Part shown: positions 34,360 to 46,700 of the stretch, in pieces
Layout: every line of letters begins with the position of its first letter
How positions within the stretch are numbered: position 1 is the stretch's first letter
Assembly: GCA_963969595.1 (NCBI GenBank)
Contig: OZ018412.1
Coordinates: 3,536,501 to 3,600,500 of the forward strand
DNA length: 64,000 nt
DNA from: Neckera pumila
Taxonomy: Eukaryota > Streptophyta > Bryopsida > Hypnales > Neckeraceae
Direction: 5' to 3'
Made by a program: the position numbers and the translations under genes
Notes under the pieces: generated by a model
The model's input: the letters and a program-made list of their open reading frames with translations, nothing else
What the model was told of the DNA's origin: nothing
Databases searched by the model: none

Positions 34360-37300
34360 TCAACTCAACTTTAACCAGTCAAAAGCCTTAGTATCTTCTT
34401 TTTTAGGTTCTGTTGAGTATCTAGGACCTGCAGGGTTTGAGAAATCAAATCCATCGTTGAAAGATGGCCCAAAACTACTTATAGAGACTACGTTTCCTTG
34501 AGAAAGTGGTCCCGCAGGAAGGTTCATCCCTATTCCAAGTGCTTGCATGCTTGCAAGGTTTGCTGCCAGCTGCTGTTGCATCTGAAGAGGTGTCATCCCT
34601 GCAAAACCAGCAGGTCCAGGACCAAATCCTTGAGGCACCATGTTAGGTTGAAATGCACCCCCACCCATCTGCATCAATAAAGCCGGATTCATGTACATCA
34701 TCTGTGATGGCAGGGCTCCCCCAGCAAGCGACGTTCCAACTTGGCTTGGATGAATCTGTCCATTTCCAACACCTTGTTTTGAGATATTACCGCCGCCCAG
34801 TGACAGTAAGTGATTGGTATTGGTTCCGTTCGCAAGAGAAGGTATGGAAGCAGAAGCAGAAGGGGATAGACCCTGAAATGGATCCACCGAAGCACCATTT
34901 GCTTTTACAGAAGTTTCAGTCGAGAGACCGCCAAACAAATCTACCAAGCTGTCTGCAGCAGGTTGGGCTTTCTGTGAAGTGGTGGAACCCTCGCCTCCGA
35001 AAGAAAGCCCTTCGAAAAGACCAGAATCATCAGAGGGTCCATTTGAGACAGCAGTCTCAACTGAATCTACCCGAAGCCCCGTGAAAAGATCATCAGCAGA
35101 ACTTGGGGCACTTGCGGCATTCATTGAGAACCCAGCGAAAATATCCGTTTCCTTATTGGGCTCAGTTTTTTGTTGAGCGTTTTCGTTCCAACCAAAACCT
35201 CCTAGCAAGTCATCGGTCGCAGAAGATGCACCAGAGGCATTAGTTGCGGGGTCATGTTGTTGAGAAAGCGTCCCATTGCCCTGCATCCAAAAAAACGTCC
35301 ATTAGGTAATCTAAATAGACATGCTAAAAGAACAGCCCAGCTAATGTCTTAAATCCAACGAATTCTTGAACATATTTGCAAGCACTACAACAAATTAATC
35401 TAGTAAATTCGGACACACTTGGTCCAGCAAGATCACCTGTGTACTATCAGTTCCTTCAGGTGCACCCCAACCATCCATGAGATCAGGTAACACCACAGGT
35501 TGTTGAGGAGGGGCTAGAGCTGATGCGGACCCAGGTGGAGGTGGAATGCGCCCTGATGCAGTTTGGCGCTCGTTCTCCTCTGAGTTGCCCAGTCCAAGAA
35601 GATCCAGAACCTGCAAGAATACAATCCATCACAGAGACCAGAGTAAGGCTTACCATACTACTCAAGCTTCAACCCTGAAGAACAACATAATCTTTTACTA
35701 CTGAGACGACTGACAAGAAAGATATTGCATGCATGGATGCCTCGTAACTTGTAGAAAATCATGAAGGTTCATAGTGTAACGAACCTTTCTAGATTTCTCC
35801 TTCAAAGAAGCCTGTGGAGATTGAGCGTTCTCAACGATAGGACCACAGTCCTCTTCAAACATCCTTGCCACTCTCTGAAACACATCATTGCTTTCTACTT
35901 GCCGCAGCATAGCCTCCACGACACACGTGGCTTTCAATCGTACCTGGTTCAGAGGACTCGTCAGTCTCCACCAAGAAGCTTCACTAACATCCAATGGCAG
36001 TCCCAATGAAGCCACTTTTACAAGGAAAATGAAATCGATTTCAGCCGACAGGCATAGTAATAATAACTCTACAGCTTATAACAAAGCCAACCACAGAGGA
36101 CATGCAATGCTCACCTGCCACGCCTGTGCTTGCAACTTGCTCTGTAACGCATGACCAAGTCTATCTCCGTCTAATTTAGCACTTGCTGTGAGAAAGTTTT
36201 GAACTGCTTCTCGACTCGGTTGCAGCCGCACCCCCCCTGGAGTGGTAATTACATCGACCAACCGATCTTCCTGAGTCATAGGCCTTCCTTCATGACGTGG
36301 AGACCCCCCTCCACTGGATTCTGTCTTACTACCCCGGGATTCGAAAGTTTCATGTGAACTCAAAGAATATGTCGATGCTTGATTATCTGAAGGGTTGTAC
36401 TTAGTTTCTCTATCAGTCAAAGATCTTCTTAAATTGGGTCCCCTGTAATGTATTTGCAAGCACATCAGACCTGAGTCCCAGCATCGACTCTACATGAATG
36501 CTCATATGATTGTAAAGAAAAATAAGTAACTAACGAGAATGCATCTGTGCCACATTTTCAAAGGCATAGAGATTTGAACTATAAATTCTCGTGGTAGCCT
36601 AAAACTTGAGTGGAAACAACCTGTACGAGGATGTTAATACCTGTAGCTGCCAGAGTTTGAGCTACCAAAATTTCCGCTGCTCCCACTACTAGTCAGTCCA
36701 CTCATTTGTCGAATTGTTGAACTCCCAAAACCCATCACATCATCCAACATCGACTTCTTAACCTCGCGAGTGGATGAGTCGTAATTTGTATTCCCAAATC
36801 CCTCCATGCGCTTATTCGCTTCTTCTGCAGACGGTTTATCGCTAGACGCAAATATGGCAGAGAGCGCCTCTTGTGCAGTTTCACGGACAGCCTTGTTCAG
36901 TGCATCTCCTTTTAAAGCATCAGGTTGTCCCCTGCACTTTACAATAAAGGAAATCAATCAAGAACATCCGTTTGCATTCAGCATACTAACACATATTTGC
37001 TAACAATTCAGTAGCAAAACAGACAGACAAATCGCCAATGACGCCATCAGATAAAACTGCTCCCTTCTGAACTTAAGTTGCGAGGTCAATGACCAATTCA
37101 TGCATCTCTTCAAGCTCGCAAAGCACAGAACAATATCCAACCTGTGGTGTAATAAATTTCGAATAACTGGAGCCTGCCGTTGAATTTCGCGGCGAAACTC
37201 TACGCCTGCTTTTCCAGCAGCAAATTTGATGAGCCTCAATGCCTGCGCAAACCATTGCAGAATGAACTAAGCTGCAGTTCAAGTAGGCCTTCACTGGAAT

Positions 37301-38263
37301 CAAATAAATGTAAGAAAACCTTACAAGGCGCCTATTCAGGACGATCGACCTAGTGGCGTACTTCCCAGCATAGATGTCTATTGGTGTTCAGTCCAGTCAT
37401 TCAACACTGCGTACGTCCAAATCTCAAACCGAAAGCTCCACGCATAAATTGCCCATCCCGATCATCAAACCGCAGCAAAGTATGAATGCAGAAGTAAAAA
37501 TAGCCAAACAGAAAACTGCTTATGCACAATTCTGTGCCACATCCGGCAATACACAACGGCCTACACCACTGCTTAATCCAAAAGCATTAACAAACCCTCC
37601 TGCTATCCATAGCATGATCACCAACAACCTCGGAGTCTGAAGTCCAAAGCACGAATTCCAACTCTCCGAACCCTGATCAAGAAATAGAAACTGGTTTCCT
37701 TCTCTAAAACATCAATCCCAATCTCAGTGAGCTGGAGAGCAACATATACCGTCTGCTTCACAATACGTCTAAATCCCAAATGGAATGCTCCACAGTCAAA
37801 TTGACCATAATCAATCGCAAAGCATTGAATGACCAAACGAATGCTGAAAAAAAAAATAGCCGAATAGAAAACTGCTCTTGTTAAATTACCCAGTCACAAC
37901 TAAGCAACTGCGAATTCAAAACATTACGAAACCCTCAAGCTTCGATCGGGAACAACTTCCCAGAACCACCTCTGCAGTCCGAATGCACAAATTCCAATCC
38001 CAATCAAGCAACCGACGTGAATCCCCAGTGAGCTAGTTAGCGCAACCCCAAATTACCTTCTGCTTCACAATAGGACTCTTGTGATCCAGCCGCTTGAGAA
38101 TCCGGTCCAAAAGCTCCCGCACGATATCCAGAGAGGATGTCCGCATGAGCGTGCAAATCTCCTCCAGCTTATAAACCGGCGCAATGGAGTCATTGTCGCT
38201 CGTGACGCCGTCGATGAGGAGCGTCCGCCTGTACGACTCCACGGCTCTCACGCCCTGCTGCAT
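34360..38263 (-). CDS. MTV1: ENTH-domain AP-4 accessory protein, MTV1/tepsin-like, 726 aa
   Basis: MTV1 (tepsin in animals) acts at the trans-Golgi network with the AP-4 adaptor and clathrin in vacuolar sorting. Seven exons: 38263-38057, 37242-37142, 36931-36641, 36442-36115, 35943-35785, 35610-35437, 35280-34360 (2181 nt). Residues 1 to about 130 are the ENTH domain (MQQGVRAVESYRRTLLIDGV, RILKRLDHKSPIVKQK, LKGDALNKAVRETAQEA). A linker with RMEGFGNTNY and YRGPNLRRSLT follows. Residues about 255-362 match the second helical (VHS-like) domain: TTPGGVRLQPSREAV, AWQVRLKATCVVEAML. The tail carries repeated adaptor-type motifs DIFAGFSM, DLFTGLRV, GLFEGLSF, DLFGGLST and DPFQGLS. DLFTGLRV fits the tepsin LFxG(M/L)x(L/V) motif for the AP-4 beta ear. 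The start at 38263 matches the MTV1 N-terminus better than an upstream in-frame Met followed by a Val run. Confidence 0.92.
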
Positions 38264-38683
38264 GGTGACGACGACGACGACTACCACTACCGGAATCGGA
38301 ATTCTCCCGAGACCTACCTCTCCTCACCTCGAAATCGTGTTCCAGACAGAAATGGAATTTCACGAAGCGCGAATCAATCCATGAAGCGCAAGCAAGCAAG
38401 ACTCTCACTCGCGCGGTGCCCTGTCTCGGAGAGGAGGAGCAAACCCTAGAGACGGTGTGCAGAGTTGTGTAAGTACTGTAGCTCCCCCTTTGCACAGAAT
38501 GACTGGGGACTCTGGTGAGAAGGACGACAGTTCTCGCAAGGAATCTGAGCTGGTGACCTGTTCCCATCGGCCAGGGGAACGGGGCCAACTCAGCCGATTC
38601 CCACGTCGTTCACCACAGGCCATTGGTGGGAGTTCGCGGGAAACAATTTTGCACAGGTATCACGGCCGGCTATAAGTAAATCT
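38264..38683. promoter_or_regulatory. Presumed MTV1 promoter and 5' UTR
   Basis: This is the 420 bp between the start codon and the LINE insertion. It is GC-richer than the surrounding DNA. No core promoter motif is certain; the assignment rests on position only. Confidence 0.4.
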
Positions 38684-41399
38684 ATGCCACAATTTTTTAT
38701 TTTATTTTTCTTGAAACACATGGACAAATTCCATTGATAAAGGAAAAGGTACATAGAACCAGAGGAACAGATTCCGGCGAAAATGTTTTCTTTTTTTAAG
38801 ACTGTTTAAAATTTTTTGAGTAACCAGAACGGGCAAGAGAAGGAAGGACGGAGAAGGAACACCACAGCAGGCAAAGCCTGCCACTGAAGCCAAGTCCCTA
38901 AGGAGCCTGCCCAGTCAAGCACATTGAACACCACGAAATTCCTAAACTTCTTCAGGCAAAGGCCCCCATCTTTGGTTGAACAAGCTTCCAGTTCAACTTA
39001 AGATGGACTCTTTCTCCACAAAAGTCATTTTGAAGCCATATGTTGTCAAACCTCTTGAGAAAGATGCCTGCTTTATCAAGATATAGAACGCAAAGCTTGG
39101 TGGTTTTGAACCAAGCAACTCGAGCATGGTCAATAAAAGCCTCCCAAAGAACTTGTTCCAATTTCTGGGTTGGCCAAGAGTAGTTGTTGAAGCAGAATGA
39201 GTTTCGATCAAGCCAAACAGTCCAGATAATGGATCCCTTGAAAAGGGACCACATGGTAGTACCCTTTCTCATCCGTTGCGGTAGCTTAGATCCAAGGATG
39301 CATTGTTGCCAAATAAGAGTAGGCCACGTGCCAGCAATAGGAAGAATTTGCAAGGCGTTGTATAAAACAAATAGAGCATAATTCCACGCATATCGGGTCT
39401 TCTCCCAATGATGAAACCAATGTAGAATTGTTTCATCCATATTATCCTGGCAACTTTGACAAGTAGTGGAGATGTTAGGATTAGTAACTTTCCGCCAACA
39501 GTGAACAGCCACCACACAGTGATAGACGGACCAGAGGAAGCCATCATCTTTTTGTGGGCATGACTTGTGCCATACTTCACTCCACTTAGGCCGATAACCT
39601 GCCATGATATCTCCATGCCATTTTTTCATGGATAGACTTGGCAAGTTCCAACTGGTTTGTTAGCAGTGCTTCACTCCACTTAGGCCGATAACCTGCCACG
39701 ATATCTCCATGCCATTTTTTGTGGATAGGCTTGGCGAGTTCCAAGCGGTTTGTTAACAGTGAGCGCCCAAGTTTAGATGTATATGAATATAACGATCTTG
39801 AGTCTCCCCAAGACCACTTGCTTGGATCAAAGAAGAGATCTGTGATAACTCCTACATAGAGAAAGGAGCCTACCTGTGGCTGGATTACTCTAACTCTTTT
39901 GTGCCATCCAAGAAGTAGTTGAGGTCCTTGCTGGTCTAACATTGGTCGGGCTCTGAGTGTCAATGAAACAGACCCTATTGTGAAACTCGTGTGACCAGTG
40001 GGGAGTTCGATCAAATGCTATCCTTGTACCAATTTAGGCTTGAACCGGAGAGTAGTACCGTAAACTATTGAAGGAAATTGATCAATCTCATTGTCAAAGA
40101 ATCCAATATACTCTTGTTTGCGTGTGACAAACTAGTAGTCTGTAAAGAGATGGATCCACGCGCTAGGGATCAAGGTCACTAGTCTGATATATGCTTGGTG
40201 TTTAGTATCTTGCATCCCAAACTGTGCTCTGGCAATGTCCCACAGCAAAAAGGAATAAGTAATGCCATCCCATAAATCTTGTACTTAACCATATCCTTTA
40301 GACATGAGAATAGCTGCTTTAAAAACAGAGAATCCGTGATGCACCCTTATAAAATACGTAGTCCACCATAGCGGAGAGGTAAGAACCTCATCGTGATTTT
40401 GTGGAGGTTGAACAATGATATTCTTGTTTAGTAAATGCTATGCTCTAATGATCCTATCTCAAGCTCGAGAGCCTTTGCAGGTTTTAAACTTGTTCAACAT
40501 GGCCCATTGGGGAATAGCAGGCCAGGTACCTTGGGCTTGCAGTTGACATTGAAGCAAGCAATATCTGAGTAGGAATTGCAAATTTGACGAACCTGGGAGC
40601 ATGGCTTTAAGTACCCATTTGGCCATAAGGGCATGCAGGGCCTCCACATGGTCAGCTAAGTTAAGGCCACCTACTTGGTGAGAGGCACAACAGTCTGACC
40701 AACTAACTCTAGCTCTGCATTGGTGGACAGAGCCAAAGCATAGAAAATCCCTCATCAAAGCCCTGATTTTGTAGATAATGGCGAGAGAACCCCCTCAAAT
40801 TGCAATGAAGTACCACAAAGTACTAAGGAATACAGAATTGACAATGATTGCCCTGCCCGCCAAGGAGAGATGGATGCTAATCCAATATCCAAGTTTTTTT
40901 GGGACCTTTGCAACTAGGAACTCATCAACATCAGCTGTCTTTACGTCAATTCCAAAAGGAGAGCCTAATACTTTAGATAATTGATGCTCCATAGCCCAAG
41001 GGCAGTCGGTTTGCTCAAGCAAAGGTGGAACAAGGTTTGGTGAAAGCCAATAAGCTAGACTTTTGGGCCAATTTATCAACAGACCTAAGGCAACACCATA
41101 CCATTCTAAGAGTAGAGATAAACGGTGAAAGTATCTTTCCTCTCCCTTGATAGTAAAGTTGACATCATCTACATATTGGCTTATGAGTTGCTCAATTACA
41201 TTTGAGGGTAGAGAGATGCCTACCAGTTCTCCTTTGCCTAATAAATGTTTGGTTGCGAAATTAAGCGCTTCCTCTACAAACAGGAATAAGTAGGAGGCTA
41301 GTGGGCAACCTTGTCTGACACCTCTAGGAATTGGGAAAGGATTGGTATCTTCTCCATTGATGCACACCGAAGCCTTTGCATTAAGAATGCCACAATTTT
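38684..41399 (-). mobile_element. 5'-truncated L1-type LINE with 13-bp target-site duplication
   Basis: The 13-bp duplication ATGCCACAATTTT flanks the element at 38684-38696 and 41387-41399. The element lies on the minus strand, with its A-rich tail appearing as T/A-rich sequence at 38693-38710. It begins inside the reverse transcriptase domain. At 41367-40795 the translation shows ASVCINGEDTNPFPIPRGVR and RQGCPLASYLFLFVEEALNF, then the catalytic box QYVDDVNF. Further on, 39644-38952 encodes a C-terminal zinc-binding region typical of plant LINEs (WHKSCPQK, FLWSVYHCVVAVHCWRKV, CQSC). Frames are broken between these parts, so it is inactive. It sits 421 bp upstream of the MTV1-like start codon on the same strand. 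Confidence 0.92.
39575..39762 (-). repeat. 94-bp tandem duplication inside the LINE
   Basis: CTTCACTCCACTTAGGCCGA starts at 39575 and again at 39669. The two copies differ at a few positions, so the duplication is old or was copied before insertion. Confidence 0.85.
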
Positions 41400-41496
41400 A
41401 GACGTATCTATTATATATCTATTATCTCTTATTATCTCTTATATTAAATATGAATAGTGTCTTGATTTTATTTTTCACTTTCCCATCAAGAAAGTA

Positions 41497-41712
41497 CCCC
41501 CCATTGAAATAGTATTGTTTCATAGGATCCACAGTAGAGTAAAGAAACTTTATTGTTACAATACTAACGCAGTACTACAATAATATAGTTTCAATGGGTC
41601 CATTGAAACTATACTGTTGCAGTATTGTCATCAGTACTGTAACAGTAAAGTTTCTTTACTCTACTGCGGGCCCTATGAAACAATATTGCAACAACACTGA
41701 CATAGTGGGGGA
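41497..41712. mobile_element. Foldback (hairpin) element, ~215 bp
   Basis: Two arms of about 100 bp meet with essentially no loop near 41608. CAGTAGAGTAAAGAAACTTT in the left arm pairs with AAAGTTTCTTTACTCTACTG in the right arm, and CCATTGAAACTATA occurs on both sides of the centre. Ends are rich in C (left, CCCCCCA) and G (right, TGGGGG). It is noncoding. Confidence 0.85.
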
Positions 41713-41879
41713 GTTAGTTCCCAATGCCTTTCTTGACAAATAGTCACGTTTTCATCCTTACAAATTTTCATTCACTTTTAAGAAATATTGGTGAGTTTAA
41801 ATTTAGTTTGGACAAACTAAAGAAAATATTAAGATAGTGGGTATTGCTGCAAGTCTTGCAAAAATTATACTACTACAAT

Positions 41880-42480
41880 TTTGTGTGCCAAATCATTTTA
41901 AGTCACCAGAAGAAATTTTTTGATGTATTTTTTGGCCTATCATGAAGCTTGAATGATGCCAAAGATCTTAGAGGATTGGGTCTTGTGCAAGAAATAAACG
42001 AACTTATTAATGGTCTGCTAGTTGCAAAAAAAGGTTTTCAACCTTATCTACTAGGAAATAAGGATACCCTTTATTTCTTTGGATTTTGATCCTACACAAA
42101 GAAGATAGATTATTATATTTGAAGGATTATAACAAAAAGCATAAATGTAGTAGGAATATAGTAGAAAACACATTTGGATTCTTAAACAAATATTTCATGA
42201 GCTTGGAAAAAAATCTGTACTTCAAATGACATTAAATCTTGTTAGACATGGTTGCTATTTCCACAATTTACTATTGGGGCAAAAAACTTATGAGGTTGAA
42301 CGCTTTATGGAAATTCTATACATTGAGGGATTGAGCTTCAACAAATCCATAGAAGATATGAAAAATTGATATTACACAAGATCAATTGAACAAAAAGACA
42401 TTCAATTGTTGCAAGATGAAATAACTCAACAAGACTTGAGGCTATATCTTGGCAAAAAATGGAACTTAATTTGATTACCA
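41880..42480 (+). pseudogene. PIF/Harbinger-like transposase relic
   Basis: Broken frames on the plus strand show KKFFDVFFGL..SLNDAKDLR near 41910-41970 (compare the G.F.D...G..GS.HD.RVLR region of DDE nucleases). At about 42128-42200 there is YNKKHKCSRNIVENTFGFLN, the family's (F/Y)N.KHS..RNVVER.FG.LK signature. Downstream traces include VRHGCYFHNLL. Many stops and shifts make it nonfunctional. Confidence 0.62.
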
Positions 42481-43595
42481 AAATAAGTACAATATCCACC
42501 AATTTTTTAGAATCTTTTTTACTCTTTCTAAAATCATTCTATCACAAGCAACCAGATGCCATATATTTTTATCTTTATTATTATTGGGCATATTCTTTTG
42601 TAGAGAGCAAGTTCTCTAGAGAAACAATTTTGCTATTAGAGGCATGCATCTTCATTTGCAAATATCAACATTGTTGTAGGTTCACATATTGCTACAAGCC
42701 CACATACTGGTATTACTCCATAGGAAGGTATAACCTCGTAGATTTTTGTAGCTTTATGATAAATTTAATAGCTAAGTCATAATTTATAGAAGCTCTATAG
42801 GACAACTGAGGTGGATTAATTATACCATAGGAAAAATGAGTATGAATAAGCAATTGTATTGGATAATGAGCATTCTTTTTAGTGACAAATTTGCACTCTG
42901 TAAACATATACATGTACTTGAATTACTCATGAAACATATCCCACTATAGCTTTGGCTCTTTTTCATTCAACTTTTTCAACAAGTTTCTCTCCTTATGAAT
43001 TAGTTACTTCAACAATTTTGGAATTATGGTTTGAAAGTGACTTTCATTTTTAACTAGTGTTGTGGATTATTTCTTAGAGAGATGCTTCAAAAGACAACAG
43101 TTGGTTAATAAGACCCATAGAAGTACCAAAGGTTATTCCATTTGCTACCAAGTGTGATCCATGCCTAAATGTTTTGTGTGTAGTATTTAAAAGCTAGAGT
43201 AGAATGACCATGAATTATAGGGGGTTGTCAAAGTTTACAAGAAACAAGACCAATTGCACTATGATATTTTGATCAAAGTTGGTGAAAATGCTTCGAGAGT
43301 AGAAAGATTTTTCAAGAAAACTACTAATTGCACAATTCAAAGAAGAGCAATGAAATAAAAGAATTATCAAGGTTACTAATAATATATATTATAGGTTACT
43401 AATAATATTTTTTTTTTTCTTATTGGAGGCGATGGACCATTGATTTGAGTTGCTGTACTCTACAGCTCTCTAGCATATTGTACTTTCAGGTTTGGGTATG
43501 TCGTGAGAACTTGTAGCTTATAAGTAGTTTGCTCAAGTTCATTTTTAATATTATAAATAAGTTGAGTTACTTTTGATTCTGTTGAAGTATTTGGG
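42481..43595. other. AT-rich intergenic
   Basis: No gene is recognised. Frames at 42459-42782 and 42713-42913 are without signature; the first may include decayed tail of the Harbinger-like relic. Confidence 0.35.
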
Positions 43596-44526
43596 TTAAC
43601 CCCTAAAGGACCAAGGTGATTTTCCTATCAAAACCCACTCAAAATTGTCATTTCTATTGCAAAGAGAAAAGAACTTTAAAAACTGATTATTTTTGCATAT
43701 CCAACCATAAAATCTTATATTTGACTAGTATATGAATATGTAGAAGAAATTTTAGAAACTTTGACCATGTAGATTGTAAGATATATGCATTTAAAGTTAA
43801 GAAAACAAGTTTTTTTGCACCTTGCTTGACTAGATTTTTTGGCTTTGAGTCTTTTTAGTTGAATATTTTTGCACTACTGATTATGATTTTCTATTTATTT
43901 ATGTTAAGTAGTTGAGTTGAGAATCTACAAAAAAATTTAGAAAAAAAAACACTTAGTTTTCATTCATTAAAAAATTGTTAAATAGAGGTGGGTTCAAGAT
44001 TGAAGAAAAAACTAAATTGTTAATAGCTTTCAGATGGAAATGAATCACAATAATTCCAACGGTGAGATTGTTCTAACAAACAATTTTAACCTTGTCCAAC
44101 AATTTTTTTGGAATAATTCTAAAAATTGCATGCAAAAATGAATTCTACAAGTTATTTTTTCAAGAAGATGCCTAGATTGCCCCAAAAAATAAGATTGTCC
44201 ATAACTTTCTCATTATTAGTCCAAACTGAATGAAACAAAGCTTCAGATGTAGACAAAAATATAATCTTTGAGAAAAAAATTTGAAAAAGAATTATTTTGA
44301 CTTTCTGTGACTTTTTTTGTGCTGCCCGCCGAACTCCATTTTCACTTATTGTGCTATTACTTTTGCTCCCAAGATCAATTAAAATAAAAATTATATATTC
44401 ACAAAGCTCTTGCAAAAATACACAACCTCAAAAAATACCAAAAAATATCACTAAAATTTGAGATAGTAGGAACCTACCCGGACCCAAATTGTCCCCCAAG
44501 GGGACAAATGGTCCTTTAGGGGTTAA
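43596..44526 (-). mobile_element. TTAA-flanked nonautonomous transposon, copy B
   Basis: TTAA lies at 43596-43599 and 44523-44526. The terminal inverted repeats CCCCTAAAGGACCA (left) and CCCCTAAAGGACCATTTGTC (right, reversed) agree perfectly over 14 bases. The GTCCCCTTGGGGGAC palindrome lies at the right, so this copy is inverted relative to copy A. Length (931 bp) and most of the interior correspond to copy A (923 bp). There is no coding capacity. Confidence 0.82.
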
Positions 44527-45200
44527 GATGATAAATAAATGATTTAGTGCAGTGATCCTTCGTTGAAGATGGCGGCTTTAACTCGGAGTATCTTGGAGTT
44601 TGATGTTGTCTACGTTGTTGAAAACAAATGGAATTAGGTTGAATCAGCTTGTATTTTCTTTGCCAAGGTAGAGTCCTCTTATTTGTTTTTAATTGTCTTT
44701 TACTTGCTTGGTATTGAATTTGTCCATAATAAGGTCAATTATATCTTATGATTGAAGATTTATGTGTTGAAGCATTATCTCATTGATGAATCTTGGAGAA
44801 ATGACACATTTGTTGTCTAATATTTCTCTCTACTACAAGAAAAAACAGTGTCCAAACCAACATAAAAATTAACTTACATATATTGGTTAGGACATTTTGA
44901 CTCGGACAACAATCCACACATCTATGTTGATTGTTGTCCGTGATTAGGTCAAATTTATCATTCAAAATTCTGCTACGTAAACATAGGCAAAATAACACCA
45001 CGCAAGCAAGGCTACCACATCAGCAAGCCGGCCACGTGATTTGGATTATAAAATTAAATTTTAAAACTTAATTAAAACTTAATTCAAAATTCAAAATTAA
45101 CCTTGAAATTTGTCCATAACTTTTGATTGGAGGCTTAAAACCTCAAACAAATTTTTGGAGATGAAATTTGGTTTTATATCGTTTTGTCATTAGAAAAAAT

Positions 45201-45780
45201 ATGAACCTTGGGAGGGGCCATGAGTCCTGGGAACGCAGAGAACACAACGCAACGCAATTTGTTTTTTTGTTTTTTTGTTTTTTTTTTACAGTGAACTGCA
45301 ATCGCTAAACAGCGTGGAACAGCAGGGAACAGTTCAACTGAATAGTGTAAAAAATATAAAAAAGATAATATTATTAAAAAAAAATTAAATTACAGAACTC
45401 AGAATTACAGAGTGGCATGAGAGGTGTCATGTCAAATTGCAATCATTACATTTTTTGTTTATTTATTTATTTTTACTAATATTTTATTAATATTTTTTAA
45501 TTCATTAATATTTTTTAATATTTTAATATTTAAAAATATTTTAATATTTAAAAATATTTAAATATTTTTAAATATTTAAATATTTTTAAATATTTAAATA
45601 TTTTTAAATATTTAAATATTTTTAAATATTTAAATATTTTTAAATATTTAAATATTTTTAAATATTTAAATATTTTTAAATATTTTTTTATTGTAATCAT
45701 TGAATGCAATCACTATTGAGTTCCCTTGAGTTTCCTTGGGGGGAAGCTTGTACTACAAAGGAGCCCCTTTCAGGGCTCAT
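45201..45780. mobile_element. Nested TIR insertion, ~580 bp
   Basis: Imperfect terminal repeats ATGAACCTTGGGAGGGGC (left) and, reversed, ATGAGCCCTGAAAGGGGC (right) bound a segment that interrupts a repeat present uninterrupted at 25815-25950. It contains the AT minisatellite at 45500-45690. Confidence 0.55.
45500..45690. repeat. 18-bp AT-only palindromic minisatellite
   Basis: The unit TTTTTAAATATTTAAATA is repeated about eight times after a degenerate TTTTAATATTT lead-in. Every unit is self-complementary, so the array can form cruciforms. Confidence 0.92.
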
Positions 45781-46286
45781 TTTTTTTCTAATGCTTAGTT
45801 CAAAGATTTTTGAAAAAAGTTGTTCTACTATGCCTAAATGAGGTCTGAAATTTCACTTAGAGTATTTTTAACGAATAGCCGAATCAACTAAGCATTATCT
45901 TTTTGGGTCAAAATTAACACATTTCTGTTGATTGCTATTTTTGTCCAAAAATGAGCGTCCAAATCAACACACAAATTTCCATTTTTGTCACAATCAATAC
46001 AAATCAATTAATCTTGTGTTGTTTAGAGGCCCTTTTTCTAGTGCTATCCACTTCAAGAAGAATCAAGATGAAAAAGGTCTAAATGGTTGTGGTAAAGGAA
46101 TCTAAAAATGGAACAAAAATTTATAAATTGATGAAGAACAACAATAAATGCACTTGGAAGATTGGCTCCTACATAAGTCAGCTGGGCTCCTACGTAAGTG
46201 AGACGGGTGTATTTGAGATTTGTTGTAAGTCACTAAAGCATGAATTTGAGGGCAACTTTATTCAGATGGTTGTAATATCAAACACA

Positions 46287-46700
46287 TAAGGTAGGATGCT
46301 CTAAAAGTGACCATTTAAGGGCTGGTCCGCCTTTTTTGTAGGTTTGCATGATAAGAAATATTTTTCACTCATTTTTTAGAGAAAGAAAAACGGATAAAGA
46401 ATGTAACCTAAGTGGTTTCATATTTTTTGAAGCATTTTTGAATTAGTTATGAATTTCCTAAAATTTCTAATGTAGGTACCTATTTGTAACCCTAGGTCTC
46501 CCAAAATGAGTCCACTTACAACTTCTAAAGTGATTTGAGGAAATCAAGGCCAATGATTGTCTCTTGCAATAAAAAATACTTTTTTGGGGGGGTCAATCAA
46601 CAACTAAAGTGGTCCATTTAAAGACCAACTCATATCTATTTAGTACCATTTTGTAGGGTTGATTTGAAGAAGCCAATTGCTTTTAGAGCACCCTACCTTA
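46287..46700. mobile_element. TIR element, TAAGGTAGG family, 414 bp
   Basis: The left terminus TAAGGTAGGATGCTCTAAAA pairs with the right terminus, reversed TAAGGTAGGGTGCTCTAAAA. The interior shares TTTCATATTTTTTG.AGC with 19001-19327. It abuts the 3' side of the Copia relic. Confidence 0.75.

Larger units (their letters stand above)
44831..46043. mobile_element. CACTA-like nonautonomous element 1, with nested insertion
   Basis: The left end is TACTACAAGAAAAA and the right end, reversed, is CACTAGAAAAAGGGCC, close to the CACTA-superfamily terminus. Subterminal GTCCAAA(C/T)CAACA motifs recur near both ends, as CACTA elements require. The interior (45100-45200 and 45783-45860) is the repeat also found as arms of the 25478-26115 inverted repeat, split by an insertion at 45201-45780. 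No transposase is seen and no clean 3-bp target duplication is visible. Confidence 0.55.

Noticed and set aside
34498..35176. Open frames on the plus strand across the MTV1-like last exon
   Set aside because: They are antisense shadows of a gene with strong family support on the minus strand.
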